Assembly: GCF_009650095.1 (NCBI RefSeq)
Contig: NZ_CP045915.1
Location: 62,001 to 126,000, forward strand
DNA from: Gracilibacillus salitolerans
Lineage (GTDB): Bacteria; Bacillota; Bacilli; Bacillales; Amphibacillaceae
Direction of reading: 5' to 3'
Length of the DNA: 64,000 bases
Shown here piece after piece: positions 1 through 13,774 of the stretch. The notes under the pieces are model-generated. The model was not told the DNA's origin. It made no database searches and worked only from the letters and a program-made list of their open reading frames with translations. Numbering within the stretch: position 1 is the stretch's first letter; each line of letters begins with the position of its first letter. The translations under genes were made by a program, and so were the position numbers.

Positions 1-4511
<4,511 letters not shown>

Positions 4512-4586
4512 TACATTTTGTTTGATCTTGTTCCATCACTCTTATCTAGTTTTTAGGGTATATCCCTTATACATCATCATACAGAG

Positions 4587-4703
4587 TCTGGTAGCGATAG
4601 CGGAGAGGTCACACCTGTTCCCATGCCGAACACAGTAGTTAAGCTCTCCAGCGCCCATGGTAGTTGGGGCTCGCGCCCCTGCAAGAGTAGGACGTTGCCA
4701 GGC
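4587..4703 (+). rRNA. rrf: 5S ribosomal RNA
   Basis: The 117-nt gene has the typical 5S core (GAACACAGTAGTTAAGCTC), and its ends pair (CTGGTA with TGCCAG). It lies 75 nt after the 23S, so the order is 16S-23S-5S. No tRNA cluster follows. Confidence 0.96.
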
Positions 4704-4713
4704 AAAATTGATA

Positions 4714-4747
4714 AAACTTCTTAGTCATAAAACTAAGAAGTTTTTTT
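4714..4747 (+). terminator. Intrinsic terminator of the first rRNA operon
   Basis: An 11-bp perfect stem (AACTTCTTAGT / ACTAAGAAGTT) with a small loop is followed by seven T residues, immediately after the 5S gene. Confidence 0.92.
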
Positions 4748-4860
4748 GTTGGTAAAAGGAATTCAAGTAAGTGTCAAGACGCTTAGCATCTAACAGAAAA
4801 CAAGTTAGGTGAAGGCATGAAGAATATGTATGTATTTAAAACCTAAAAGAAGTCAAAGGA

Positions 4861-5778
4861 TTAAATAGATAAAATAGTTTCTTCAAATTCTGATTCAGTT
4901 ACAGCAAGTACTTCTAATGTGTTAGACACCCCAATCCAATTATCAGATGAAGCATCTGAATAACACTTCCCGAACAACTTTGCTTGTTTTTCCTTTAGAG
5001 ATGACAAAAAATCATTTTGCCCTTTAAAGAAGTATGAAAAGTCAATGGCTCTTCTTGAACCTAAGGGGAAAGCAAAATGTTTTAAATGTCCTTTCTCTTC
5101 ATCAGTAATGTTAGATTTTCTGATTTGCTCTGCTTTGAATTTAATTGCATGACTGCCAAAATTAGTTTGGTTTCGCTGTTCTTTATACGCTTCTTTATAT
5201 AACTGGATGGATTTGTTATATACATCTTCCTCTGAGGTTTTTTCTATTCTTTTTGGTGATTTCCAATATCGATATGCCCCTTTACTCCAAGTTATACTTT
5301 CAGCTTTCCATGCTTTTTCTAGGTTACCTAATGATAGCCACACAAAAGGGTATCCTGCTGGGTCGTGTAATAAAATATCATCGTTACTTATCTCCAATGC
5401 AATAACATAATGATCACATCCTCCTAAAAACTGATGATTTGGTAGATAGTTTAAATAACCCATATCAACAGGTCCTAACATAACTGGTGATGTTTTAAGT
5501 TCATTTTTCAACTCTTCTATTGGCATACCTTTATCACTGAATTGCACTTTTTCAACCACACTAAAGCCTAAATTATGAAAAGCAAGGTTTATTCCTTTAT
5601 CTGGACTACTTAATCCGTTATCAAAAAATAGCATTCTATTTCTTTCTAATGAAGCACCTAACGAAAATCCTGTTGTAACTTCGACAATAGAGGGTGTAAT
5701 GTTTTCTCCAATTGTAGATAATAACATGGAAACCGAATTAGAATAACAATAAGCACCGTTCCCCCAATAATAAGTCAT
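4861..5778 (-). CDS. C39-like / BtrH-N-type cysteine-peptidase-fold protein
   Basis: This 305-aa protein has no signal peptide or membrane segment. The N-terminal half looks like a C39-like papain fold of the kind at the start of butirosin-biosynthesis BtrH proteins. A Cys lies in a GAYCYSNS context (residue 11), a His in GGCDHYVIAL (residue 123) and an Asp in LLHDPAGYP (residue 139), a plausible Cys-His-Asp triad. The charged C-terminal half (about 160-305) was not recognised. Such domains can be peptidases or acyl/aminoacyl transferases, so the substrate is unknown. The start codon has a strong AGGAGGG RBS. It is the first of only two minus-strand protein genes here and is absent from this place in B. 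subtilis, so it is probably acquired. Its promoter overlaps an SOS-like box, which suggests damage-inducible expression (inference). Confidence 0.72.
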   Translation of the reverse strand: MTYYWGNGAYCYSNSVSMLLSTIGENITPSIVEVTTGFSLGASLERNRMLFFDNGLSSPDKGINLAFHNLGFSVVEKVQFSDKGMPIEELKNELKTSPVMLGPVDMGYLNYLPNHQFLGGCDHYVIALEISNDDILLHDPAGYPFVWLSLGNLEKAWKAESITWSKGAYRYWKSPKRIEKTSEEDVYNKSIQLYKEAYKEQRNQTNFGSHAIKFKAEQIRKSNITDEEKGHLKHFAFPLGSRRAIDFSYFFKGQNDFLSSLKEKQAKLFGKCYSDASSDNWIGVSNTLEVLAVTESEFEETILSI

Positions 5779-5809
5779 TATATTCCCTCCTAAATTAATA
5801 TTTTATTTA

Positions 5810-5838
5810 ATTATACAGAACAAATGTTCTCGTTACAA
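5810..5838 (-). promoter_or_regulatory. Sigma-A promoter with embedded SOS (LexA)-like box
   Basis: On the minus strand TTGTAA (5833-5838) and TATAAT (5810-5815) are separated by exactly 17 bp, ahead of the C39-like gene. The spacer holds the palindrome GAACATTTGTTC (5818-5829), which fits the core GAAC-N4-GTTC of the Bacillus LexA box. The flanking C and G of the full consensus are replaced by A and T. A repressor bound there would block polymerase. The promoter is well supported; LexA control is inferred. Confidence 0.65.
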
Positions 5839-5918
5839 GCGGAAAATAGTTATTCAAAAGGTATATGGTTTTTCCTAAAAATTAGTATATAATAGGTGAA
5901 AAGGTATGGAGGGGTTTT

Positions 5919-6674
5919 ATGGATTTTTGGTCTTCAGCTTTGTATGATGAAAGGCATAGGTTTGTATCAGACTTAGGTGAAGGTGTGATGAATTTACTTT
6001 CTCCAAAGGAAGGGGAACGGATACTTGATGTAGGGTGTGGCACTGGTGATCTTGCAAATGAAATGGACAAAATGGGTGCTAATATTACAGGAGTAGATCG
6101 TTCAGCTAATATGATACAAGAAGCTCAAAATAAGTATCCAAACCTTCATTTTCAAACAATGGATGTATATAATATGGAATTTCACAATGAATTTGATGCT
6201 GTTTTTTCTAACGCTACATTGCACTGGGTGACAAAACCAAAGCAGGCATTAGAAAGGTTATATGAAAGCTTGCATTCTGGTGGAAGGTTAGTAGCCGAGT
6301 TTGGTGGTAAAGATAATGTGCTAAATATAAGACAGGGGATGCAAGATTCCTATCGTAAATTGTTTCCAACAAATGAACCATTAGAGGAACCATGGTATTT
6401 CCCCAGTATGGGAGAATACACTTCACTGATGGAGGAAGTTGGATTTACAGTTAGTTATGCAAGATATTTTACTAGGCCAACTCCGTTAGATGGGGAAGAC
6501 GGATTGAAAAATTGGATCCTTATGTTTACTGCAGGTATGTTAGCCCAATTGAATGATACTGAAAAGGAACAATTAGTAAAGCATGTTGGACAGGTATTAA
6601 AACCAGCGTTGTACAGAGATCAACAATGGCTTGCAGATTACTGTCGAATTCAAGTGATTGGATATAAGAAATAG
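5919..6674 (+). CDS. Class I SAM-dependent methyltransferase, trans-aconitate-methyltransferase-like
   Basis: This 251-aa protein has a Rossmann methyltransferase domain. Motif I is ILDVGCGTGD (35-44), with an acidic motif-II residue in GVD (Asp60) and a motif-IV region FDAVFSNATLHWV. The NATLHWV motif and the C-terminal aromatic-rich half resemble the trans-aconitate methyltransferase/Tam group of small-molecule methyltransferases. The substrate cannot be deduced. The ATG follows a GGAGGGG RBS. It is divergent from the C39-like gene with a 140-bp shared upstream region, so the two may form an accessory unit, although no functional link is visible. Three bases after its stop codon lies a parS-like site. 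Confidence 0.75.
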   Translation: MDFWSSALYDERHRFVSDLGEGVMNLLSPKEGERILDVGCGTGDLANEMDKMGANITGVDRSANMIQEAQNKYPNLHFQTMDVYNMEFHNEFDAVFSNATLHWVTKPKQALERLYESLHSGGRLVAEFGGKDNVLNIRQGMQDSYRKLFPTNEPLEEPWYFPSMGEYTSLMEEVGFTVSYARYFTRPTPLDGEDGLKNWILMFTAGMLAQLNDTEKEQLVKHVGQVLKPALYRDQQWLADYCRIQVIGYKK

Positions 6675-6677
6675 AAA

Positions 6678-6693
6678 TGTTTCACGTGAAAAA
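6678..6693 (+). promoter_or_regulatory. parS: parS-like centromere site for ParB/Spo0J
   Basis: TGTTTCACGTGAAAAA matches the 16-bp Bacillus parS consensus TGTTNCACGTGAAACA at every defined position but one (A for C at position 15). The CACGTG centre is intact. It lies in the origin-proximal region, where B. subtilis parS sites cluster, and between genes. ParB binding is inferred from the match. Confidence 0.75.
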
Positions 6694-6731
6694 ACGATAA
6701 AATTGTCGAAGTGAAAAAATCTAGTATTCTT

Positions 6732-6761
6732 TGTATATAATCTACTAGATTGGCCATACTA
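6732..6761 (+). promoter_or_regulatory. Forespore (sigma-F/sigma-G) promoter of csfB
   Basis: TGTATA (6732-6737), a 17-bp spacer and CATACTA (6755-6761) match the sigma-G consensus. The overlapping GTATA-N14-GGCCATACTA also nearly fits sigma-F. In B. subtilis csfB is read by both forespore sigma factors. Confidence 0.75.
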
Positions 6762-6780
6762 ACTAATGGAGGTGTGGCAT

Positions 6781-6972
6781 ATGGGGAAAAATGTTCATGC
6801 ACATATTTGTGGTATATGTGACCAAACAAAGGATGAAGGTATTTTTTTATATCAACTTTATATTTGTGAAGACTGTGAGAGCAAAATTATTTCCACCAGT
6901 CCAAAGGATGAAAATTATCAATTTTATGTAGAGAGATTACGTGCTATCAATCAATCCTTTTATACTATATAA
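6781..6972 (+). CDS. csfB: Anti-sigma factor Gin (CsfB)
   Basis: This 63-aa protein has two CxxC pairs (CGIC at 10-13, CEDC at 29-32), as in the zinc-binding Gin family; the B. subtilis protein has about 64 aa. Gin is known to hold sigma-G inactive in the early forespore and to inhibit sigma-E there. An in-frame ATG at 6766 is rejected because the RBS GGAGGTG (6768-6774) lies inside that extension and is well placed for the ATG at 6781. The forespore-type promoter just upstream supports the call. In B. subtilis xpaC and yaaN follow; here they are missing and aad comes next. Confidence 0.88.
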   Translation: MGKNVHAHICGICDQTKDEGIFLYQLYICEDCESKIISTSPKDENYQFYVERLRAINQSFYTI

Positions 6973-7006
6973 TGGAGTCACTATTAGTGATTCCATTTAT
7001 TTTTTT
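6973..7006 (+). terminator. Intrinsic terminator after csfB
   Basis: A hairpin (GGAGTCACTA / TAGTGATTCC) directly after the csfB stop codon is followed by ATTTATTTTTTTG. Confidence 0.75.
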
Positions 7007-7089
7007 GTTTGTTGTAAGAGAATTAGTGCTGAAAATTTGGAAATTCAAATCAGCAATGAAGTCATTATTTATTAAAGAGAGGCCATAGA

Positions 7090-8526
7090 ATGGATAATAA
7101 GCAAAGGAAAATACCACTCTATCAAAAGGTAAAAGATTTTAAAGATAACAAACCTATATCACTGCACGTTCCTGGTCATAAAAATGGGGAAATATTTGTT
7201 TCAGAGGCAAAGGGGTATTTTCAACCTTTTTTGCAGATGGATCTAACAGAATTGAATGGACTAGATGATTTACATGCTCCAGAAGGTGTCATTCAAGAAG
7301 CACAAGAATTAGCTGCTGCCTGGTTTCAATCCAATTATACCTATTTTCTAGTGAATGGCAGTACTGTAGGAAATTTAGCAATGATATTAGCAACATGTGA
7401 TCCAGGTGACCAAGTACTCGTGCAACGGAATTGCCATAAATCAATTTTACATGGGATGGAGTTAGCAGGAGTTCAACCAATATTCTTACCTCCTGCATAT
7501 GACAAAACTAAGCAGAGATATACAGGACCTACTGTAGTAACGATAAAAAAGGCTATAGATACATATCCAACAGCGAAAGCAGTTATCCTTACTTATCCGG
7601 ATTATTTCGGAAACACCTTTCCATTAAACGAGATCATCAATATGGCTCATTCGCGTAACATAACTGTTCTGGTCGATGAAGCGCATGGCTGTCATTTTTC
7701 ATTACCTTATCTATCCGTAGCATCTGCTGTAGAACTGGGGGCAGATATTGTTGTCCAATCCGCACATAAGATGACCCCTGCTTTAACAATGGCAGCTTAC
7801 CTTCACGTACAAACCAGTCGAATAGATAGCCAGAAACTAAGCTATTATTTGCAAATGTTACAGTCAAGCAGTCCATCGTATCCAATCATGGCAAGTTTAG
7901 ACTTAGCTCGATATTATTTAGCTTCTTACACGCGAGAACAAAGTGAGGATCTATTTACTTATATAGAACAAATGCGTACTTGTTTTACTGATTCGGATGA
8001 TTGGATATTAGAACAGAGCAATGATCCGTTAAAATTGTGTTTGCGAGTCAAAGGAAGAGTAAATAGTCAGTATGTAAAACAACTATTTGAAGAAGAAAAG
8101 CTTTTTCCAGAATTAACAACAGATAAACATATATTATTTATTTTGGGATTAGAGCCGACAATTGATCCTATCATATTAACAGAAAAAATAAGAAGAATTA
8201 AAGATAAATTAATTTTTTCCTCTAAGCGTGCTACAATAGAAGATAAAAACCATTACTTTAATGAAGATATTACGCCACTAGTATTATCATATGCAGATAT
8301 GCAACATCAAAAGCAAAAGTGGTGTAGTTGGGATGAAGCAGCGGGTAAAATTGCTGCAGAGGCAATTATTCCATATCCACCGGGAATCCCCTTGATTGCA
8401 AAAGGTGAGGAAATCAGAGAAATAACAGTAAGAAAGATACAAGATTTATTTGCACAAAAAATGAGTTTTCAACCAAATAATCGAAGAAATGGTTTATATA
8501 TTTATGATGTAACAGAAGGAGAATGA
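7090..8526 (+). CDS. yaaO: Orn/Lys/Arg decarboxylase-family PLP enzyme (YaaO-like)
   Basis: This 478-aa protein is a fold-type I PLP enzyme of the group III decarboxylase family, which makes polyamine precursors from basic amino acids. Visible are the N-terminal HVPGHKNG motif (about 26-33), the cofactor-stacking VDEAHG (195-200) and the probable Schiff-base lysine in QSAHKMTP (Lys227). The C-terminal domain with PYPPGIPLI is also typical. Its length matches B. subtilis YaaO (about 480). The stop overlaps the tmk start (ATGA), so the two genes are translationally coupled as in other bacilli. Lys, Arg or Orn specificity cannot be read from the sequence. Confidence 0.9.
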   Translation: MDNKQRKIPLYQKVKDFKDNKPISLHVPGHKNGEIFVSEAKGYFQPFLQMDLTELNGLDDLHAPEGVIQEAQELAAAWFQSNYTYFLVNGSTVGNLAMILATCDPGDQVLVQRNCHKSILHGMELAGVQPIFLPPAYDKTKQRYTGPTVVTIKKAIDTYPTAKAVILTYPDYFGNTFPLNEIINMAHSRNITVLVDEAHGCHFSLPYLSVASAVELGADIVVQSAHKMTPALTMAAYLHVQTSRIDSQKLSYYLQMLQSSSPSYPIMASLDLARYYLASYTREQSEDLFTYIEQMRTCFTDSDDWILEQSNDPLKLCLRVKGRVNSQYVKQLFEEEKLFPELTTDKHILFILGLEPTIDPIILTEKIRRIKDKLIFSSKRATIEDKNHYFNEDITPLVLSYADMQHQKQKWCSWDEAAGKIAAEAIIPYPPGIPLIAKGEEIREITVRKIQDLFAQKMSFQPNNRRNGLYIYDVTEGE

Positions 8527-9149
8527 ACGTGTTTATTACATTTGAAGGTGGCGAAGGTGCTGGTAAAACAACTATCATCAATCGTCTGGCACAACGCTTA
8601 ACAGAAGACGGATATCAAGTAATCAATACAAGGGAGCCGGGTGGTATCCCCATTGCAGAAAGAATTCGTGACATCATTTTAGATACAAAAAATACGATGA
8701 TGGATGCACGAACAGAGGCGCTATTATATGCTGCTGCACGAAGGCAACATTTAGTGGAGAAAGTAGAACCTGCACTTAGAGAAGGTAAAATAGTACTCTG
8801 TGATCGTTTTGTAGATAGCAGCCTTGCTTATCAAGGTGCAGCTCGAGGCCTTGGTGTAGAGGAAGTTTTTCAAATAAATCAATTTGCGATTGCAGGCCAA
8901 ATGCCAGATCTCACCTTGTTTTTTGATATACAACCTGAAGAAGGATTAAAGCGAATTAATAAAAATGCAGAAAGGGAACAAAATAGGTTAGATTTAGAAT
9001 CATTAACTTTCCATCAACAGGTTTATGAAGCATATCAACAATTACTTGCAAAATTTCCTGACCGTATCGAGAGAATCGACGCAAATTTTGGTATAATAGA
9101 AGTAGAAGAACAATCATATAAAAAGATAAAAGCATATTTGTCACGGTGA
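8523..9149 (+). CDS. tmk: Thymidylate kinase
   Basis: This 208-aa enzyme phosphorylates dTMP to dTDP with ATP. The P-loop is [10 protein letters not shown] (8-17). TREPGG follows at about 36-41, the DR motif lies in [17 protein letters not shown] (about 90-106), and the length is typical. It overlaps the end of yaaO by four bases and lies upstream of darA-yaaR-holB, the conserved Bacillus order. Confidence 0.96.
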   Translation: MNVFITFEGGEGAGKTTIINRLAQRLTEDGYQVINTREPGGIPIAERIRDIILDTKNTMMDARTEALLYAAARRQHLVEKVEPALREGKIVLCDRFVDSSLAYQGAARGLGVEEVFQINQFAIAGQMPDLTLFFDIQPEEGLKRINKNAEREQNRLDLESLTFHQQVYEAYQQLLAKFPDRIERIDANFGIIEVEEQSYKKIKAYLSR

Positions 9150-9250
9150 ACAATCGTCCATGAGTCCCCATATCAATAATTAAAAGAATCAAAGAAGTAT
9201 AAGTGGTGGATAGCGGACGGTAGTACCTAGTAAGACTCACTTTATAATAA

Positions 9251-9607
<357 letters not shown>

Positions 9608-9626
9608 AAGGTAGGTTTCACCATTT

Positions 9627-10067
9627 ATGAAAATTAGTCAAGAAATGCGCACACAACTCGATGCATTGAACAAAAAGGATCAACAATCAAGGCCACCTTC
9701 ACAGCGGTTTGATACAATGGTAAGACAGCAATCGACTCAATTAAAACAAGCCGAACTACAAAAGTTAATGAGTGAATTGACTGCTCAAGGACAAAAAATT
9801 GCTCGTTTTCGTTCCTTTAAAGATCTTGCTACTTATAAAAGAATGGTCAAGCGATTTGTTAAAGAAGCAGTGGACTATGGAATGGCGTTAAAGCAGTCTC
9901 ATAGCTTTATGTTAGATGGAGATAACCGTAGATTAACCATTGTAGAAGAAGTGGATGAAAAATTAGTAGAATTAACAGAAACGGTTATGGATCAGGAAAA
10001 AAACTCTATTCAAATCTTAGACTTAATTGGAGAAATCAAAGGGCTCCTCATTAATTTATATACGTAA
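9627..10067 (+). CDS. yaaR: YaaR family protein (DUF327)
   Basis: This 146-aa, mostly helical, highly charged protein has no membrane segment. It has the YaaR signature around ARFRSFKDLATYKRMVKRFVKE (about 59-80) and a C-terminal LDLIGEIKGLLINLYT helix. The family is conserved between darA and holB in Bacillaceae; its function is unknown. It starts 19 bp after darA, so the two are probably co-transcribed. Confidence 0.9.
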   Translation: MKISQEMRTQLDALNKKDQQSRPPSQRFDTMVRQQSTQLKQAELQKLMSELTAQGQKIARFRSFKDLATYKRMVKRFVKEAVDYGMALKQSHSFMLDGDNRRLTIVEEVDEKLVELTETVMDQEKNSIQILDLIGEIKGLLINLYT

Positions 10068-10162
10068 CCAAACAGAGGATAGATTAGCTGAGGAAACTAA
10101 TCCATCCTCTTCTTTACTTCTTAATAAAATTATCAATAATAAAGAGGAAAGTAGGCTATAAA

Positions 10163-11152
10163 ATGGACACTGTATGGGCAGACATGCTGGAAAAACAATC
10201 TGTTGTTGGTAAGATGATAATGAACAGTATCAAAAAATCAAGAATATCTCATGCCTATTTATTCCACGGTGATAAAGGTACAGGAAAGTACGAGCTTGCA
10301 CTCCTTTTTGCAATGAGTATTTTTTGCAAAGAACGAACAACTATCGACCCATGCCATCAGTGTACTGACTGTCGCCGGATTAAAAGTGGGAATCACCCTG
10401 ATTTACATATCATCATTCCTGATGGGGCAAGTATTAAGAAAGAACAGATCTTACATTTACAGAAGGAATTTACTTATACTGGACTGGAATCAAATAAAAA
10501 AGTATATATTATTTCACAAGCGGAAAAAATGACCGATAATGCTTCCAATCGATTATTGAAGTTTTTAGAAGAACCTAGTCAGCAAACAACCGCAATTTTA
10601 TTAACAGAGAATAGTCATGCAATGTTGTCTACTATTCGCTCTAGATGCCAAATGATCGCTCTTAAACCGCTGAATCCAAAGCAATTAGAGCAAAGTTTAC
10701 AAAGGGAAGGGCTAACAGAAGCAAATGCGCGTTTAATGACTCAAATAACAAATAATTTAACAGAGGCAATTGAAAAGAGCAAGGATAATTGGTTTGCACA
10801 GTCACGAAAATTAGTGGTACAATTAGTTGAAATGCTTCAACATAATTCAGACGAAGTGCCAATATTTGTGCATACGCAGTGGATGCCACATTTTAAAGAG
10901 CGTACACAGTTGCAAGAAGGCCTCGATTTATTATTATTATGGTTTAGAGATATTGTTCATTATCATCTAGACGAACCTTCGGCGATAGTGTTTGCTAATC
11001 ACCATAATAAGTTAGAAGAAGCAGCTATGTATTGGTCTATGAAGCATACGACTGATAACTTACAATATATTATGGATGCTAAAAGAAAATTAGAACAAAA
11101 TGTGCATCCACAGTTAGTATTGGAGCAATTAACACTTCAAATACAGAGGTGA
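10163..11152 (+). CDS. holB: DNA polymerase III subunit delta'
   Basis: This 329-aa clamp-loader subunit opens the beta clamp together with delta and tau. The N-terminal AAA+ domain has the P-loop-like GDKGTGKYEL (36-45), a zinc-binding cysteine set C55/C64/C67/C70 (CHQCTDC), and the sensor region TIRSRCQ containing the conserved SRC motif. The start at 10163 has an AAAGAGGAAAG RBS. It lies 6 bp before ricT, in the conserved holB-ricT-yabA order. Confidence 0.95.
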   Translation: MDTVWADMLEKQSVVGKMIMNSIKKSRISHAYLFHGDKGTGKYELALLFAMSIFCKERTTIDPCHQCTDCRRIKSGNHPDLHIIIPDGASIKKEQILHLQKEFTYTGLESNKKVYIISQAEKMTDNASNRLLKFLEEPSQQTTAILLTENSHAMLSTIRSRCQMIALKPLNPKQLEQSLQREGLTEANARLMTQITNNLTEAIEKSKDNWFAQSRKLVVQLVEMLQHNSDEVPIFVHTQWMPHFKERTQLQEGLDLLLLWFRDIVHYHLDEPSAIVFANHHNKLEEAAMYWSMKHTTDNLQYIMDAKRKLEQNVHPQLVLEQLTLQIQR

Positions 11153-11158
11153 ATATTT

Positions 11159-11986
11159 GTGATAGAGGTTATAGGTGTCCGTTTTAAAAAAGCGGGTAAA
11201 ATATATTATTTTGATCCAGAAGACTTAAAAGTCGGAACAGATGATTATGTCATTGTGGAGACTGTAAGAGGAGTAGAGTTTGGTAAGGTTGTTGTTTCGA
11301 ATAAACAGGTGGATGAAGAAGATGTTGTTCTTCCCCTCAAGAAAGTAATCCGTATTGCCAATGATAAAGATAAATTGATTGTCGTGGAAAATAAGGAAAT
11401 TGCAGAAGAGGCTTATCAAACATGTCAGGCAAAAATAAAAGAACATGACTTGGAAATGAATTTAGTCGATGTAGAATACACGTTTGATCGCAATAAAGTC
11501 ATTTTCTATTTTACTGCTGATGGTAGAGTCGATTTTCGTAATTTAGTAAAAGATCTTGCATCTGTATTCAAAACACGTATTGAATTGCGTCAGATTGGAG
11601 TAAGAGATGAAGCTAAACTGCTAGGCGGGATTGGTCCGTGTGGTCGTATGCTTTGCTGCTCAACATTTTTGGGTGATTTTGAGCCGGTATCGATTAAAAT
11701 GGCGAAAGATCAAAATCTTTCTTTGAATCCATCGAAAATTTCTGGTCTGTGTGGTCGCTTAATGTGCTGCTTGAAATATGAGAATGATGATTATGAAACA
11801 GCCAAAAAAGAATTACCGGATCTTGGTGAAGAAATAACGACAGCTTATGGTCATGGAAAGGTTGTCGGACTAAATATCCTAGAACGTCTAATACAAATCG
11901 AAATTCCAGAAAAAGAACGAATGGTTGAATATACATTAGATGAACTTATAGATGAAGGAGTTATTAATACCCAGGGCACAGAATAA
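11159..11986 (+). CDS. ricT: RicT (YaaT), Fe-S protein of the Y-complex
   Basis: This 275-aa PSP1-domain protein is known to form a complex with RicA and RicF that assists RNase Y in mRNA processing and affects sporulation, competence and biofilm formation. The cluster-ligand cysteine motifs are intact: GPCGRMLCC (C161, C166, C167) and GLCGRLMCC (C198, C203, C204). The start is GTG with an AGAGGTG RBS. The ricA and ricF partners are not in this window. Confidence 0.93.
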   Translation: MIEVIGVRFKKAGKIYYFDPEDLKVGTDDYVIVETVRGVEFGKVVVSNKQVDEEDVVLPLKKVIRIANDKDKLIVVENKEIAEEAYQTCQAKIKEHDLEMNLVDVEYTFDRNKVIFYFTADGRVDFRNLVKDLASVFKTRIELRQIGVRDEAKLLGGIGPCGRMLCCSTFLGDFEPVSIKMAKDQNLSLNPSKISGLCGRLMCCLKYENDDYETAKKELPDLGEEITTAYGHGKVVGLNILERLIQIEIPEKERMVEYTLDELIDEGVINTQGTE

Positions 11987-12000
11987 TGGGGTGGAAGCAC

Positions 12001-12342
12001 TTGAAGAAAAAAGAATTATTTGAACAAGTTTCTGACATGGAAGAGCAAATTGGCCAATTATATCAACAATTAGGGGACCTAAAACAGCAGTTAGGCGAAA
12101 TGCTGGAAGAAAATCACCGACTAGAAATGGAAAATCATCACCTCAGACAACGATTGGACAATGAAACCGAAAGTTCAGATCAAAATGAACAAGGCGATGA
12201 TGACGCAGCAATTGGCGAAGGATACGATAACTTAGCAAGACTTTATGAAGAAGGCTTCCATATTTGTAACGTACATTTCGGAAGTCCAAGACAAGAAGGC
12301 GACTGCCTCTTCTGCCTACTCTTCTTAAACAAAACTAAATAA
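12001..12342 (+). CDS. yabA: Replication initiation control protein YabA
   Basis: This 113-aa protein bridges DnaA and DnaN and restrains over-initiation. Visible are an N-terminal leucine-zipper coiled coil (about 5-55, [19 protein letters not shown]...), an acidic linker, and a C-terminal zinc domain with HICNVHFG and CLFC. I chose the TTG at 12001 because translation MKKKELFEQ then aligns with the B. subtilis N-terminus and GGGGTGG lies at the right distance. The ATG at 11986 overlaps the ricT stop and lacks an RBS. Confidence 0.92.
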   Translation: MKKKELFEQVSDMEEQIGQLYQQLGDLKQQLGEMLEENHRLEMENHHLRQRLDNETESSDQNEQGDDDAAIGEGYDNLARLYEEGFHICNVHFGSPRQEGDCLFCLLFLNKTK

Positions 12343-12385
12343 ACCAAACCAAGGCTGGCATAATAAAGTGTCAGCCTTTGGTTTA
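12341..12385 (+). terminator. Terminator-like hairpin after yabA
   Basis: A long stem (AACCAAGGCTGGCA / TGTCAGCCTTTGGTTT) follows the yabA stop codon. The T tract is short (GGTTTAG), so it may be a weak terminator or an mRNA-end stabiliser. Repeat element A begins 19 bp downstream. Confidence 0.5.
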
Positions 12386-12403
12386 GAATTAAAGTTAGAA
12401 ATA

Positions 12404-13002
12404 GTGTACAAAATACATAAACTGCGAAGTAACTTTTGTGTTCCTTCCTCCCATTCTATTTGAGATGAGTGCTAGTCCGACGCTGCGGAAAAACACTCCC
12501 TTTCCGTGGGGAACGCTTCAGCCTCCTCGCGAGCAAAGAACGCTCACTGCGGGGCCTTCAGACTGTTCCTTTTCGAAGAGCAGGACGATCAAGTGTCGAC
12601 GTTGGCCACAGGACGTGGCCGCTTTTAGTCGACCCACAGGAGTGTCACATTTTTCCGCAGCTTAGAGTAGTTTCCTGATCAAGTAAGAGGGAATCCATGG
12701 AATATAATTTCATGAGTTTTATATTCTTATAATAATCAGAAAATCACTACTAGCGTATGCAGAATACGCAGACTCCTGTGGGAACAGCGCGAGCTGAAGA
12801 CCCCTTGATGCACCTGCGTCTTCTAGTAACGCTTCGTAGTATGCTTCCTCGGTGCAAGGGAGCACAGAAGTTCATTCAAGTAGTTCCCTGGCTGAGGCCG
12901 TGCCCACGGAAAGCGAAGTATTCTGCCGGAGCGTATCCAAACCACTTATCAAAAATCAGGATTGGAGAAAATTTTCACTATGACGCAGTTTGTATCACCT
13001 AC
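12404..13002 (+). repeat. Intergenic repeat element A (two modules, core inverted)
   Basis: The 599-bp element fills the yabA-trmN6 gap. Outer ends: ACATAAACTGCGAAGTAAC near 12414 and GCAGTTTGTATC near 12985. The first module (about 12482-12663) is the GCTGCGGAAAAA...TTTTTCCGCAGC hairpin with an extra insert; the second (about 12759-12927) is the GCAGAATACGC...GTATTCTGCC hairpin. Module order and strand are reversed relative to elements C-E, while the outer ends are not. Its last ~75 bp are nearly identical to the end of element H. No credible gene lies inside. The right end reaches into the 5' untranslated region of trmN6. Confidence 0.85.
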
Positions 13003-13027
13003 GTACTTTATTGAAGGAGTTAAACAA

Positions 13028-13774
13028 ATGCAACTAAAAAAAGATGAACGGATTGATGATCTGTTAGCGGACCAAACAATGCAAATCATTCAAAGCCCGA
13101 CTAAGTTCGCCTTTTCCATCGATGCTGTGCTACTGGCAGACTTCGCTACAACACCAAAAACAAGAGGAAAAATATTGGATCTTTGCTCAGGCAATGCCGT
13201 CATCCCATTGTTATTATCAAGACAATCTAACGTCCCCATTACAGGCGTTGAAATCCAAGCACGGCTATATGACATGGCATGCCGCAGTATTAAGTTGAAT
13301 AAGCTGAACCATCAAATTGATATGATCCATGGCGACTTAAAGGATATGCCGGATCACTTCAAAAACAATAAATTTGATTTAGTAACCGTTAATCCACCTT
13401 ATTTCCAGACTGAGAATAAAAACCACCATAATCATAATGATTATCTGACGATTGCAAGGCATGAAATATATTGTACGTTGGAAGATGTGGTACAATCGTG
13501 TAGTAAGCTCGTTAAATCAGGTGGTAAAGTAGCCATGGTACATCGTCCGTCACGTTTTGTCGATATTATTACGTTATTCAGGCAATATAAAATAGAGCCA
13601 AAACGAGTTCGCTTCGTATATCCGAAAGAAGGAAAAGAAGCAAACATTTTATTAATAGAAGGAATTAGAGATGGAAATCCAGATCTTAAGCTACTGCCGC
13701 CATTATATGCTTTCGATGAACAGGGAAATTATACAAAAGAGGTAGAAGGTATATTATATGGAAGAAAAAAATAA
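13028..13774 (+). CDS. trmN: tRNA1(Val) adenine-37 N6-methyltransferase TrmN6 (YabB)
   Basis: This 248-aa SAM methyltransferase modifies adenine in RNA. It has a Rossmann motif I ([15 protein letters not shown]) and the amino-methyltransferase signature NPPY in VTVNPPYFQ. The tRNA target is inferred from the E. coli homologue YfiC. The start at 13028 ([13 protein letters not shown]) is preferred: AAGGAG lies at 13013-13018 and the length then equals B. subtilis YabB. The frame stays open upstream to 12962 but enters element A. Its 3' end overlaps yazA by 17 bp. Confidence 0.88.
   Translation: MQLKKDERIDDLLADQTMQIIQSPTKFAFSIDAVLLADFATTPKTRGKILDLCSGNAVIPLLLSRQSNVPITGVEIQARLYDMACRSIKLNKLNHQIDMIHGDLKDMPDHFKNNKFDLVTVNPPYFQTENKNHHNHNDYLTIARHEIYCTLEDVVQSCSKLVKSGGKVAMVHRPSRFVDIITLFRQYKIEPKRVRFVYPKEGKEANILLIEGIRDGNPDLKLLPPLYAFDEQGNYTKEVEGILYGRKK

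Noticed and set aside
12438..13014. Open frames of 68-85 codons in element A, and similar ones in C (25162-25552), E (38082-38318) and G (53412-53672)
   Set aside because: They follow the repeat hairpins, lack ribosome binding sites and family resemblance, and change with each copy, so they are chance frames in the repeats.
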